Positions 24,934 through 33,656 of a stretch of 64,000 nt of DNA are shown here, piece after piece; position 1 is the first letter of the stretch; each line of letters opens with the position of its first letter. Source of the DNA: Rivibacter sp049446155 (lineage in GTDB: Bacteria; Pseudomonadota; Gammaproteobacteria; Burkholderiales; Burkholderiaceae_C); NCBI RefSeq assembly GCF_049446155.1, contig NZ_JBMSEE010000001.1:310001-374000 (forward strand), read 5' to 3'. A program made the translations under genes and the position numbers. Below the pieces are notes generated by a model that was not told where the DNA came from, searched no databases, and was given only the letters and a program-made list of their open reading frames with translations.

Positions 24934-27900
24934 ATGTCACTCGTCAGCACTGGATTTATTATCACGAACAAAGGCATCATTGCCATTCAAGGTTCCCCTT
25001 CAGCCCTGGCTCAAGTTGGAAAGCAATTGGGAGACGACGTCGTCAATGCCGCCGCTCAAACAGGCCACGAGGCCATGTCAGCCGTTGAACTTTCAGATCT
25101 TGCGAAATCGTCCATCGAGGCCGGAGCAGATAGCAACCCAACTCTTGGATCAATAAAGGTGGTTGGCTCCACCGCGTTCGGAACTGCAGTAGGAATAGGG
25201 GCCTCCCCCTTCGTTACACCGCTCGGAGGCGCTGTCGTTGGCTATGTGGCGGGAAAGTTTTATGAATGGCTATTTGATCGAGTAAGAAGCATCGAACCGA
25301 ACCCATGGACGGGTGAAAGCGGAGGAGACCCAATACTCTCACCCGAAGAACGGAACGACATCCCACCCGAAGAACAGGTTTCAGTTCCGTTTATCTCACC
25401 GGACGGCACAAATACCGACTGGCGCACAGCCCTTACCCCACCCCCACGCGACCCCCTCGCCATCGACCTCGACGCCGACGGCATCGAAACCCTCGGCATC
25501 CCCACCGACGGCTCCTCGCCCGTCCTCTTCGACCACAACGCCAACGGCATCAAGACCGGCACCGGCTGGCTCACCGGCGACGACGCCTGGCTCGTGCGCG
25601 ATCTCGACGGCAACGGCAGCATCGACTCTGGCCGCGAACTCTTCGGCGTGGACACCGTGATCACCGCCACCGGCTACTACAGCAACGGCACGCCCTACAC
25701 CTACACCCGCAGGGCCACCTCCGGCTTCGAGGCCCTGCGCACGCTCGACGAGAACGGCGACTCGGTCTTCAACGCCTCCGACAGCGCCTTCACCCAGGTC
25801 AAGCTCTGGCAGGACCTCAACCGCGACGGCATCAGCCAGGCCAGCGAGCTCTTCACCCTGGCCGACAAGGGCATCGCGAGCATCTCGCTGAACGAGACCA
25901 CTGCCACTACCAACCTGGGCAACGGCAACAGCATCACCGGCACCGCCGTCGTCACGCGCAGCAACGGCAGCACCACTGCGATCGACAGCGTCGACCTCAC
26001 CGCCGGCAACCTCAACCTCGCCGACAACCCCTTCTACCGCGAGTTCACCGACGAGATCCCGCTGACCGAGGCGGCGCTGGCGCTGCCGGAGATGGGCGCC
26101 TCCGGCTGGGTACGCGACATGCGCGAGGCGATGAGCCTGGGCACCGAGCAGGCGCAGGCGTTCACCGATGCAGTGAGCGCGTTCGCGCAGGCGAACACGG
26201 CCGATGACCAGAAGGCGCTGCTCGATGACCTGCTGACCGATTGGGCCAAGACGACCGGGCGGTACAACGGTTCGAGCATGCCTTACCTGGGCGGCTCCAT
26301 TGTTTCGACGTATGCCAACGGTGACCCGCGTGAGGTCCGCTACACCACGGCCAATCCTGGTGTCACAACCACCATTCGCGCGGACATTCGTCTCGGCTCG
26401 GACAGCTACTACACGGTGGAGTACCGCCCGATCATCGGCGCCGTGGAGCTGCTGACGGCGGAAGGCGCAGAAGTGATGCGACGCATCGCCGTGCTGGAGG
26501 CCTTCAACGGTTCACGCTTCATCGACTTCCTACGGACCCTGCCGCCACCCGGGCAGAGCTTTCCGACCGACGGGGGGTCTGGCGGCGGGGCCGGCACGGT
26601 TGGAGGCACGGCGCCGTCGACTCAAACGTGGGACATCACGATCAGCACCCAGCAGATTGAATTCGTCAATCGCGCGTACGAAGCGTTGGAGAACTCGGTC
26701 TACAACGCGCTGGTGATGCAGACGCGGCTCAAGCCGTATCTGGATGCCGTGGAACTGGTGATCGACGAGACGGGCATCCATTTCGACACGACGGCGGTGA
26801 CCGCGCTGCTGGAGACGACCAAGACGGCTGACGAGCGCAAGGCGCTGACGGATCTGATCGACCTGAATCGGTTGGCCTTGCCTACGTTGGATGCCGTTGG
26901 GTTCGATGGGCTCGATCTTCTAAGAACGTGGATCGATGCTTTGCCAGTTGACTCGCCACTCAGAGGCGATCTCTCAAGCTGGCACGTAATGACGAGCCAA
27001 GCCATCAGCGGGACGTCCGCCGACGAGGTCTATCTTGGGTCGGACGATGCCAACGCATTCAACGCGGGTGCCGGTGACGACATCGTCAGCGGTGCCGCAG
27101 GCAACGATGATCTGCGAGGCGACGACGGTGACGACCAAGTTGTCGGGGGCGAGGGCAACGACGAGTTGTGGGGCGGGCGCGGGAACGACCGCCTCAATGG
27201 CGGGGCCGGCGACGATGTACTTCGAGCCGACTCAGGTATCGATACCTTGAACGGTGGCGACGGCAGCGACACCCTGATCGTGGGCAGCGAGGCCAGCGCC
27301 ACGCTGCTCGGCGGCGCCGGCAACGACACCCTGCAAGCCGACAACGCCTACTGGACCGGTGCCAACACCTTCGAAGGCGGCACTGGCAACGACGTGATGC
27401 GCGGCGGCCACAACGCCGACACCTACCGCTTCAACCTCGGCGACGGCCAGGACAGCATCACCGACCAGCAGTGGTACAAGACCGGCGGCTTCTTCACCGA
27501 TCGCCTCGTCTTCGGCCCCGGCATCGATCCGAGCGACATCACCGTCACCCGCTCGGGCAACCACCTGGTCTTCAGCCACGCCAACGGCAGCGACCAGGTC
27601 ACCGTCCAGAGCTGGTTCGCCAAGACCGACGGCGAGTTCTTCATCGAGCAGGTCGCCTTTGCCGATGGCACCACGTGGACGGCTGCCGAGCTGTCCGCCC
27701 AGGCCCTCGTGGTCAGCGGCACCGAGGCGGCCGACGCGATCAGCGGCACTGTCTTCGCCGACACCATGTACGGCCTGGGCGGCAACGACACGCTCACCGC
27801 GGTGGGCTACGGCGACACGCTCGACGGCGGCGACGGCAGCGACACCCTGAACGTTGGCACCGAGGCCAGCGCCACGCTGCTCGGCGGCGCCGGCAACGAC

Positions 27901-30900
27901 ACCCTGCAGGCCGACTACGCCTACTGGACCGGTGCCAACACCTTCGAAGGCGGCACTGGCAACGACGTGATGCGCGGCGGCCACAACGCCGACACCTACC
28001 GCTTCAACCTCGGTGACGGCCAGGACAGCATCACCGACCAGCAGTGGTACAAGACCGGCGGTTTCTTCACCGATCGCCTCGTCTTCGGTGCGGGCATCGA
28101 TCCGAGCGACATCACCGTCACCCGCTCGGGCAACCACCTGGTCTTTAGCCACGCCAACGGCAGCGACCAGGTCACCGTCCAGAGCTGGTTCGCCAAGACC
28201 GACGGCGAGTACTTCATCGAACAGGTCGCCTTTGCCGATGGCACCACGTGGACGGCTGCCGACCTCACCGCCCAGGCCCTCGTGACCAGCGGCACCGAGG
28301 CGGCCGACGCGATCAGCGGCACTGTCTTCGCCGACACCATGTACGGCCTGGGCGGCAACGACACGCTCACCGCGGTGGGCTACGGCGACACGCTCGACGG
28401 CGGCGACGGCAGCGACACCCTGAACGTTGGCACCGAGGCCAGCGCCACGCTGCTCGGCGGCGCCGGCAACGACACCCTGCAGGCCGACTACGCCTACTGG
28501 ACCGGTGCCAACACCTTCGAAGGCGGCACTGGCAACGACGTGATGCGCGGCGGCCACAACGCCGACACCTACCGCTTCAACCTCGGTGACGGCCAGGACA
28601 GCATCACCGACCAGCAGTGGTACAAGACCGGCGGTTTCTTCACCGATCGCCTCGTCTTCGGTGCGGGCATCGATCCGAGCGACATCACCGTCACCCGCTC
28701 GGGCAACCACCTGGTCTTTAGCCACGCCAACGGCAGCGACCAGGTCACCGTCCAGAGCTGGTTCGCCAAGACCGACGGCGAGTACTTCATCGAACAGGTC
28801 GCCTTTGCCGATGGCACCACGTGGACGGCTGCCGACCTCACCGCCCAGGCCCTCGTGGTCAGCGGCACCGAGGCGGCCGACGCGATCAGCGGCACTGTCT
28901 TCGCCGACACCATGTACGGCCTGGGCGGCAACGACACGCTCACCGCGGTGGGCTACGGCGACACGCTCGACGGCGGCGACGGCAGCGACACCCTGAACGT
29001 CGGCACCGAGGCCAGCGCCACGCTGCTCGGCGGCGCCGGCAACGACACCCTGCAGGCCGACTACGCCTACTGGACCGGTGCCAACACCTTCGAAGGCGGC
29101 ACTGGCAACGACGTGATGCGCGGCGGCCACAACGCCGACACCTACCGCTTCAACCTCGGTGACGGCCAGGACAGCATCACCGACCAGCAGTGGTACAAGA
29201 CCGGCGGTTTCTTCACCGATCGCCTCGTCTTCGGTGCGGGCATCGATCCGAGCGACATCACCGTCACCCGCTCGGGCAACCACCTGGTCTTTAGCCACGC
29301 CAACGGCAGCGACCAGGTCACCGTCCAGAGCTGGTTCGCCAAGACCGACGGCGAGTTCTTCATCGAGCAAGTCGCCTTTGCCGACGGCACGGTGTGGACG
29401 GCCGCCGAGCTAACGACCATGGCTCTGGTGGTCAACGGCACCGAAGCGGCCGACACGATCAGCGGCACCGTGTTCACCGACACCCTGCACGGCCTGGGCG
29501 GCAACGACACGCTCACCGCGGTGGGCTACGGCGACACGCTCGACGGCGGCGACGGCAGCGACACCCTGACCGTGGGCAGCGACGCCAGCGCCACGCTGCT
29601 CGGCGGCGCCGGCAACGACACCCTGCAGGCCGACTACGCCTACTGGACCGGTGCCAACACCTTCGAAGGCGGCACTGGCAACGACGTGATGCGCGGCGGC
29701 CACAACGCCGACACCTACCGCTTCAACCTCGGTGACGGCCAGGACAGCATCACCGACCAGCAGTGGTACAAGACCGGCGGTTTCTTCACCGATCGCCTCG
29801 TCTTCGGTGCGGGCATCGATCCGAGCGACATCACCGTCACCCGCTCGGGCAACCACCTGGTCTTTAGCCACGCCAACGGCAGCGACCAGGTCACCGTCCA
29901 GAGCTGGTTCGCCAAGACCGACGGCGAGTTCTTCATCGAGCAAGTCGCCTTTGCTGATGGCACAGTGTGGGACACATCTCAGATCGCCGCACTCACCCTT
30001 AACGCCATCAACGGCACGGCGAACCCCGACACCCTCACCGGCACCGCCTCCGCCGACTGGCTCCAAGGCCAGGCCGGTGCCGACACGCTCGAAGGCGGCG
30101 ATGGCCATGACCGCCTCGACGGTGGCACCGGCGACGACACCCTGCGCGGCGGCGCCGGCGACGATGTCTACGAAGTCGACGCCGCGGCGGACACCATCAC
30201 TGAAAACGCCAGCGAGGGCACGGACACCGTGCGTTCGTCGGCGTCATGGACGCTCGGCGCGAATGTCGAAAACCTCGTCCTCACCGGCACCGCGGCCATC
30301 GCCGCCACCGGCAACGCGCTGGCGAACCGGCTCACCGGCAACGACGCCGCCAACCGCCTCGACGGCGGACAAGGCGCCGATGTCATGACCGGACGCGGCG
30401 GCGACGATGTCTACGTCGTCGACGATGCCGGCGACACGGTGGTCGAACTCGCCGGAGGCGGAATCGACAGCGTGGAAAGTTCCGTCAGCCATGCACTGGC
30501 CGACCAGGTCGAGAACCTGCTGTTCACCGGCACGGCCGCCATCAACGGCACCGGCAACTCACTCGCCAACCTGCTCACCGGCAACAGCGCCAACAACACG
30601 CTGACCGGCGGCGCCGGCAACGACACCTTGGACGGCCAAGCGGGTGCCGACACGATGATCGGCGGCACCGGCGACGACTGGTACGTGATCGACGCGTCCG
30701 CGGACGTGGTGACCGAGGCCGCGGGCGAAGGGCGCGACGGCGTCCGCAGCACGGTCTCGCTCACACTCGCGGCCAATGTGGAAGACGCCCTCCTGCTGGG
30801 CAGCCAGAACCTGATGGTCAACGGCAACGCCCTCGACAACCATTTGGTCGGCAACGGCGTCGCCAACACGCTCTACGGCTTTGCCGGCAACGACACGCTG

Positions 30901-31872
30901 GACGGCGGCGCCGGCATCGACAGCCATTACGGTGGCGCGGGCGACGACACCTACGTCGTCGAAGTCTCGGGCGACAAGGTGTTCGAGCTGGCGAACGAAG
31001 GTGTCGACACGATCCAGTCCTACGTCAGCTGGTCCCTGGGGGCCAACTGCGAGAACCTCACTCTGCTGGGCACCGATGCCATCAACGCCAGCGGCAGCTC
31101 GCTGGGCAACGTGCTCACGGGCAATACCGCCAGCAACACGCTGATGGGCTACGCCGGTGACGACACGCTGATCGGCGGCGGCGGTGCCGACACGCTCAAC
31201 GGCGGCACGGGCCATGACACCTTTGTGGTCGACTCCATCGACGATGTCGTGGTTGAAGCCGCTTCGCAGACCGATGGCGGCAACGACACGGTGCTGTCGT
31301 CGGTGTCGTGGACGTTGGGTTGGCACACCGAGAACCTCGTCCTCACCGGCTCAGTAGCGCTCGATGGCACAGGCAACGAACTCGCCAACACGCTGACCGG
31401 CAACGCGGCCGCCAACACACTCAGCGGCTTGACCGGCAACGACACGCTCGACGGTGCGGGCGGCAATGACACGCTGATCGGCGGCACCGGGGCCGATGTC
31501 TACCGCTTCGGCAACGGCTACGGCCTGGACACCGTGCAGGAGAACGACGCCACAAGCGGCGTGGTCGACGCACTGCAGTTCGGCGCCGGCATCGGCCAAT
31601 CCGACCTCGCGTTCGCGCGCGTGGGCAACAACCTCGAAGCGGTGCTCAGCAACGGCGCCGACAAGATCGTCGTCAAGGACTGGTACCTCGGCTCGCGCTA
31701 CCACGTCGAGGAGTTCCGCTTTGCCGACGGCAGCGTGCTGCTCGACTCGCAGGTCGAGGCGCTGGTGTCGGCGATGGCGGGCTTCGCGGCGCCTTCAGGC
31801 GGCGAGTCGAGTGGCTCGACGGCGTCGATCGGGGTGCCGTCGCAGCAGTTGGCGGCGAACGCGTTGGCTTGA
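24934..31872 (+). CDS. Large RTX protein with self-processing module, type I secretion substrate
   Basis: 2312 aa. Residues 1-172 form a unique domain with a glycine-zipper-like hydrophobic stretch (TAFGTAVGIGASPFVTPLGG, then AVVGYVAGKFYEWLFD). D173-P174 opens the FrpC-type self-processing module, which ends near residue 371. A linker of about 320 residues follows. Calcium-binding GGxGxDxLx nonapeptides start near 690. Five units of 191 aa cover about 770-1680, each combining nonapeptides with a haemolysin-related domain (DPSDITVTRSGNHLVFSHA). More nonapeptide blocks (GNALANRLTGNDAAN type) run to about 2190, then an uncleaved C-terminal export region. It should be exported by the transporter 2 kb upstream, fold in external calcium and release its N-terminus at Asp-Pro. 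A toxin role is inferred; adhesin is the alternative. Confidence 0.88.
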   Translation: MSLVSTGFIITNKGIIAIQGSPSALAQVGKQLGDDVVNAAAQTGHEAMSAVELSDLAKSSIEAGADSNPTLGSIKVVGSTAFGTAVGIGASPFVTPLGGAVVGYVAGKFYEWLFDRVRSIEPNPWTGESGGDPILSPEERNDIPPEEQVSVPFISPDGTNTDWRTALTPPPRDPLAIDLDADGIETLGIPTDGSSPVLFDHNANGIKTGTGWLTGDDAWLVRDLDGNGSIDSGRELFGVDTVITATGYYSNGTPYTYTRRATSGFEALRTLDENGDSVFNASDSAFTQVKLWQDLNRDGISQASELFTLADKGIASISLNETTATTNLGNGNSITGTAVVTRSNGSTTAIDSVDLTAGNLNLADNPFYREFTDEIPLTEAALALPEMGASGWVRDMREAMSLGTEQAQAFTDAVSAFAQANTADDQKALLDDLLTDWAKTTGRYNGSSMPYLGGSIVSTYANGDPREVRYTTANPGVTTTIRADIRLGSDSYYTVEYRPIIGAVELLTAEGAEVMRRIAVLEAFNGSRFIDFLRTLPPPGQSFPTDGGSGGGAGTVGGTAPSTQTWDITISTQQIEFVNRAYEALENSVYNALVMQTRLKPYLDAVELVIDETGIHFDTTAVTALLETTKTADERKALTDLIDLNRLALPTLDAVGFDGLDLLRTWIDALPVDSPLRGDLSSWHVMTSQAISGTSADEVYLGSDDANAFNAGAGDDIVSGAAGNDDLRGDDGDDQVVGGEGNDELWGGRGNDRLNGGAGDDVLRADSGIDTLNGGDGSDTLIVGSEASATLLGGAGNDTLQADNAYWTGANTFEGGTGNDVMRGGHNADTYRFNLGDGQDSITDQQWYKTGGFFTDRLVFGPGIDPSDITVTRSGNHLVFSHANGSDQVTVQSWFAKTDGEFFIEQVAFADGTTWTAAELSAQALVVSGTEAADAISGTVFADTMYGLGGNDTLTAVGYGDTLDGGDGSDTLNVGTEASATLLGGAGNDTLQADYAYWTGANTFEGGTGNDVMRGGHNADTYRFNLGDGQDSITDQQWYKTGGFFTDRLVFGAGIDPSDITVTRSGNHLVFSHANGSDQVTVQSWFAKTDGEYFIEQVAFADGTTWTAADLTAQALVTSGTEAADAISGTVFADTMYGLGGNDTLTAVGYGDTLDGGDGSDTLNVGTEASATLLGGAGNDTLQADYAYWTGANTFEGGTGNDVMRGGHNADTYRFNLGDGQDSITDQQWYKTGGFFTDRLVFGAGIDPSDITVTRSGNHLVFSHANGSDQVTVQSWFAKTDGEYFIEQVAFADGTTWTAADLTAQALVVSGTEAADAISGTVFADTMYGLGGNDTLTAVGYGDTLDGGDGSDTLNVGTEASATLLGGAGNDTLQADYAYWTGANTFEGGTGNDVMRGGHNADTYRFNLGDGQDSITDQQWYKTGGFFTDRLVFGAGIDPSDITVTRSGNHLVFSHANGSDQVTVQSWFAKTDGEFFIEQVAFADGTVWTAAELTTMALVVNGTEAADTISGTVFTDTLHGLGGNDTLTAVGYGDTLDGGDGSDTLTVGSDASATLLGGAGNDTLQADYAYWTGANTFEGGTGNDVMRGGHNADTYRFNLGDGQDSITDQQWYKTGGFFTDRLVFGAGIDPSDITVTRSGNHLVFSHANGSDQVTVQSWFAKTDGEFFIEQVAFADGTVWDTSQIAALTLNAINGTANPDTLTGTASADWLQGQAGADTLEGGDGHDRLDGGTGDDTLRGGAGDDVYEVDAAADTITENASEGTDTVRSSASWTLGANVENLVLTGTAAIAATGNALANRLTGNDAANRLDGGQGADVMTGRGGDDVYVVDDAGDTVVELAGGGIDSVESSVSHALADQVENLLFTGTAAINGTGNSLANLLTGNSANNTLTGGAGNDTLDGQAGADTMIGGTGDDWYVIDASADVVTEAAGEGRDGVRSTVSLTLAANVEDALLLGSQNLMVNGNALDNHLVGNGVANTLYGFAGNDTLDGGAGIDSHYGGAGDDTYVVEVSGDKVFELANEGVDTIQSYVSWSLGANCENLTLLGTDAINASGSSLGNVLTGNTASNTLMGYAGDDTLIGGGGADTLNGGTGHDTFVVDSIDDVVVEAASQTDGGNDTVLSSVSWTLGWHTENLVLTGSVALDGTGNELANTLTGNAAANTLSGLTGNDTLDGAGGNDTLIGGTGADVYRFGNGYGLDTVQENDATSGVVDALQFGAGIGQSDLAFARVGNNLEAVLSNGADKIVVKDWYLGSRYHVEEFRFADGSVLLDSQVEALVSAMAGFAAPSGGESSGSTASIGVPSQQLAANALA
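25450..26078 (+). repeat. 629-bp direct repeat, copy 2 (self-processing module)
   Basis: Partner of 23585-24213, in frame within the 2312-aa gene. The two copies lie in the same orientation, so recombination between them would delete 1865 bp (the second membrane gene and the present N-terminal domain) and leave an intact fusion. Confidence 0.9.
27241..29976 (+). repeat. Five tandem 573-bp coding repeats
   Basis: Units start at 27241, 27814, 28387, 28960 and 29533, each exactly 573 bp (191 codons); the fifth is partial and ends at about 29976. Units 2 and 3 appear to differ only in one codon (Thr versus Val after QALV). Unit 1 and the last unit are the most diverged at their edges. Such arrays expand and contract by slippage or recombination without breaking the frame. 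Confidence 0.9.
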
Positions 31873-31890
31873 GGGGAGGCGGGGGCTTGG

Positions 31891-31928
31891 CCCTCACCCC
31901 CGCCCTCTCCCGCAGGCGGGAGAGGGCG
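31891..31928. repeat. GC-rich palindromic repeat (REP-like), short copy
   Basis: Begins CCCTCACCCCCGCCCTCTCC and contains an 11-bp perfect hairpin (CCCTCTCCCGC-AG-GCGGGAGAGGG). It shares its left arm with the larger element at 18342-18456. It lies 18 bp past the RTX stop. Confidence 0.75.
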
Positions 31929-31940
31929 CAATGCAAAAGA

Positions 31941-31967
31941 AAAGGGCGGCCAGTGGCCGCCCTTTTT
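31941..31967. terminator. Bidirectional terminator between the RTX gene and gltA
   Basis: Stem GGGCGGCC-AGT-GGCCGCCC (31944-31962) with an A-run before and TTTTT after, so it can end both converging transcripts. Confidence 0.85.
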
Positions 31968-31983
31968 CATGGCTTCGCCGAGA

Positions 31984-33294
31984 TCAGCGCTGACCGATCG
32001 GCTTCACCTCGCGCGGCGTGCTGCCGACGAACAGCTGGCGCGGACGGCCGATCTTGTATTCGGGGTCGGCGATCATCTCGTTGAGCTGGGCGATCCAGCC
32101 CACCGTGCGCGCGAGCGCGAAGATGGCCGTGAACAGCGAGACCGGGATGCCGATCGCGCGCTGCACGATGCCGGAGTAGAAGTCGACGTTCGGGTAGAGC
32201 TTGCGGGCGACGAAGTACTCGTCTTCCAGCGCGATCTTCTCGAGCGACATCGCCAGCTTGAACAGCGGGTCGTTCTCCAGGCCCAGCGCGCCCAGCACCT
32301 CGTGGCAGGTCTCGCGCATCAGCTTGGCGCGCGGGTCGTAGTTCTTGTAGACCCGGTGGCCGAAGCCCATCAGCTTGATGCCGGAGTTCTTGTCCTTCAC
32401 CTGGTTGATGAAGTCGCCGATCTTGGCCACGCCGCCGGCCTTCTGGATGTCTTCCAGCATGTTCAGCGCCGCCTCGTTGGCGCCGCCGTGCGCGGGGCCC
32501 CACAGGCAGGCCACGCCGGCCGCGATGGCCGCAAACGGGTTGGTGCCCGACGAGCCGCACAGGCGCACCGTCGAGGTGGAGGCGTTCTGCTCGTGGTCGG
32601 CGTGCAGGATGAAGATGCGGTCGAGTGCGCGCACGACCACGTCGTTGGGCACGTACTCCTCGCAGGGCGTCGCAAACATCATGCGCGTGAAGTTCGCGGT
32701 GTAACTCAGCGAGTTCTGCGGATAGATGTAGGGCTGGCCGAGCGCGTACTTGTAGGCCATCGCCACCAGCGTCGGCATCTTGGCGATCAGGCGGATCGCC
32801 GAGATCTCGCGGTGCTGCGGGTTATTGATGTCGGTGCTGTCGTGATAGAAGGCCGACAGGCCGCCGACCAGGCCGGTGAGCACCGCCATCGGGTGCGCGT
32901 CGCGCCGGAAACCGCGCAGGAAGAACTGCATCTGCTCGTTGACCATGGTGTGGTTGGTCACGAGCTTGACGAAGGCGTTCTTCTGGTCCTGGTTGGGCAG
33001 CTCGCCGTTGAGCAGCAGGTAGCAGACCTCGAGGAAGTCGCAGTTCACCGCGAGCTGCTCGATCGGGTAGCCGCGGTACAGCAGCTCGCCCTTGTCGCCG
33101 TCGATGTAGGTGATCGACGAGTTGCACGACGCGGTCGAGAGGAAGCCCGGGTCGTAGGTGAACTTGCCGGTCTGCGCGTAGAGCTTGCGGATGTCGATCA
33201 CGTCCGGACCGACGCTGCCCTGGTAGATCGGCAAGTCCATGCTCGGGCTGCCGTCGGAGAACGATAGGGTGGCTTTGACGTCGGACGGTGTCAT
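31984..33294 (-). CDS. gltA: Citrate synthase (type II)
   Basis: 436-aa hexameric-type citrate synthase that makes citrate from oxaloacetate and acetyl-CoA. The N-terminal beta domain is present (SITYIDGDKGELLYRGYPIE). Catalytic-region motifs are FILHADHEQNASTSTVR and GFGHRVYKNYDPRAK. It lies next to the sdh operon, as in other Burkholderiales, and converges on the RTX gene. The strict gltA call rather than prpC rests on length, the N-terminal domain and the separate prpC copy at 41199. Confidence 0.96.
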   Translation of the reverse strand: MTPSDVKATLSFSDGSPSMDLPIYQGSVGPDVIDIRKLYAQTGKFTYDPGFLSTASCNSSITYIDGDKGELLYRGYPIEQLAVNCDFLEVCYLLLNGELPNQDQKNAFVKLVTNHTMVNEQMQFFLRGFRRDAHPMAVLTGLVGGLSAFYHDSTDINNPQHREISAIRLIAKMPTLVAMAYKYALGQPYIYPQNSLSYTANFTRMMFATPCEEYVPNDVVVRALDRIFILHADHEQNASTSTVRLCGSSGTNPFAAIAAGVACLWGPAHGGANEAALNMLEDIQKAGGVAKIGDFINQVKDKNSGIKLMGFGHRVYKNYDPRAKLMRETCHEVLGALGLENDPLFKLAMSLEKIALEDEYFVARKLYPNVDFYSGIVQRAIGIPVSLFTAIFALARTVGWIAQLNEMIADPEYKIGRPRQLFVGSTPREVKPIGQR

Positions 33295-33354
33295 GGGCGT
33301 TCCTTGTGAGGCGAGGAGGTGGACGGGGCTTGTCTCGGATGTTGTTGTTCGCGA

Positions 33355-33636
33355 TCAGGCTGCAGGCAAACGCAGCCTCTCCAGCGTCTGGCGCACCTCG
33401 GGGCGATCGAGTTCGCCCTTCGGTTCGGTGCGGCGCAGCAGGAGGTCGAGCAGGTCGTTGTCGGCCAGGTCCATCAGGGCCGACAAGCCGGCCGCGTCAC
33501 CCACGGTGAGCGCGGCCTCGTGGCGCTGGAAGTAGCGCTCGATGAAGAGATCGTTCTCGAGCAGGCCGCGGCGGCAACGCCACTTCAGGCGGCTGAGTTC
33601 CCGCTCTCCGAGTGGCTGTTGCATCGCGGCGTCCAT
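33355..33636 (-). CDS. sdhE: Succinate dehydrogenase flavinylation factor SdhE
   Basis: 93-aa small helical protein that helps attach FAD to SdhA. The signature RGLLEND, an RGxxE motif, is in LKWRCRRGLLENDLFIERYF. The frame is open upstream into sdhB; I chose ATG at 33636 (MDAAMQQPLGERELSRLK), 20 bp after the sdhB stop. ATG at 33624 is also possible. Position after sdhB fits the family. Confidence 0.9.
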   Translation of the reverse strand: MDAAMQQPLGERELSRLKWRCRRGLLENDLFIERYFQRHEAALTVGDAAGLSALMDLADNDLLDLLLRRTEPKGELDRPEVRQTLERLRLPAA

Positions 33637-33656
33637 GGGGTGCTCGAGGCTGAGGG

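Noticed and set aside
27232..29370. A 712-codon minus-strand frame with strong internal repeats
   Set aside because: It only mirrors the 573-bp tandem repeats of the RTX gene on the opposite strand.
27241..29976. Regular repeats considered as a CRISPR array
   Set aside because: Period is 573 bp, in frame and coding; there are no short repeats with unique spacers.
27241..29976. Repeated Asp-Pro in GIDPSDIT considered as further self-processing sites
   Set aside because: The sequence after these Asp-Pro pairs is the haemolysin-related domain, not the FrpC-type module; no reason to expect cleavage there.
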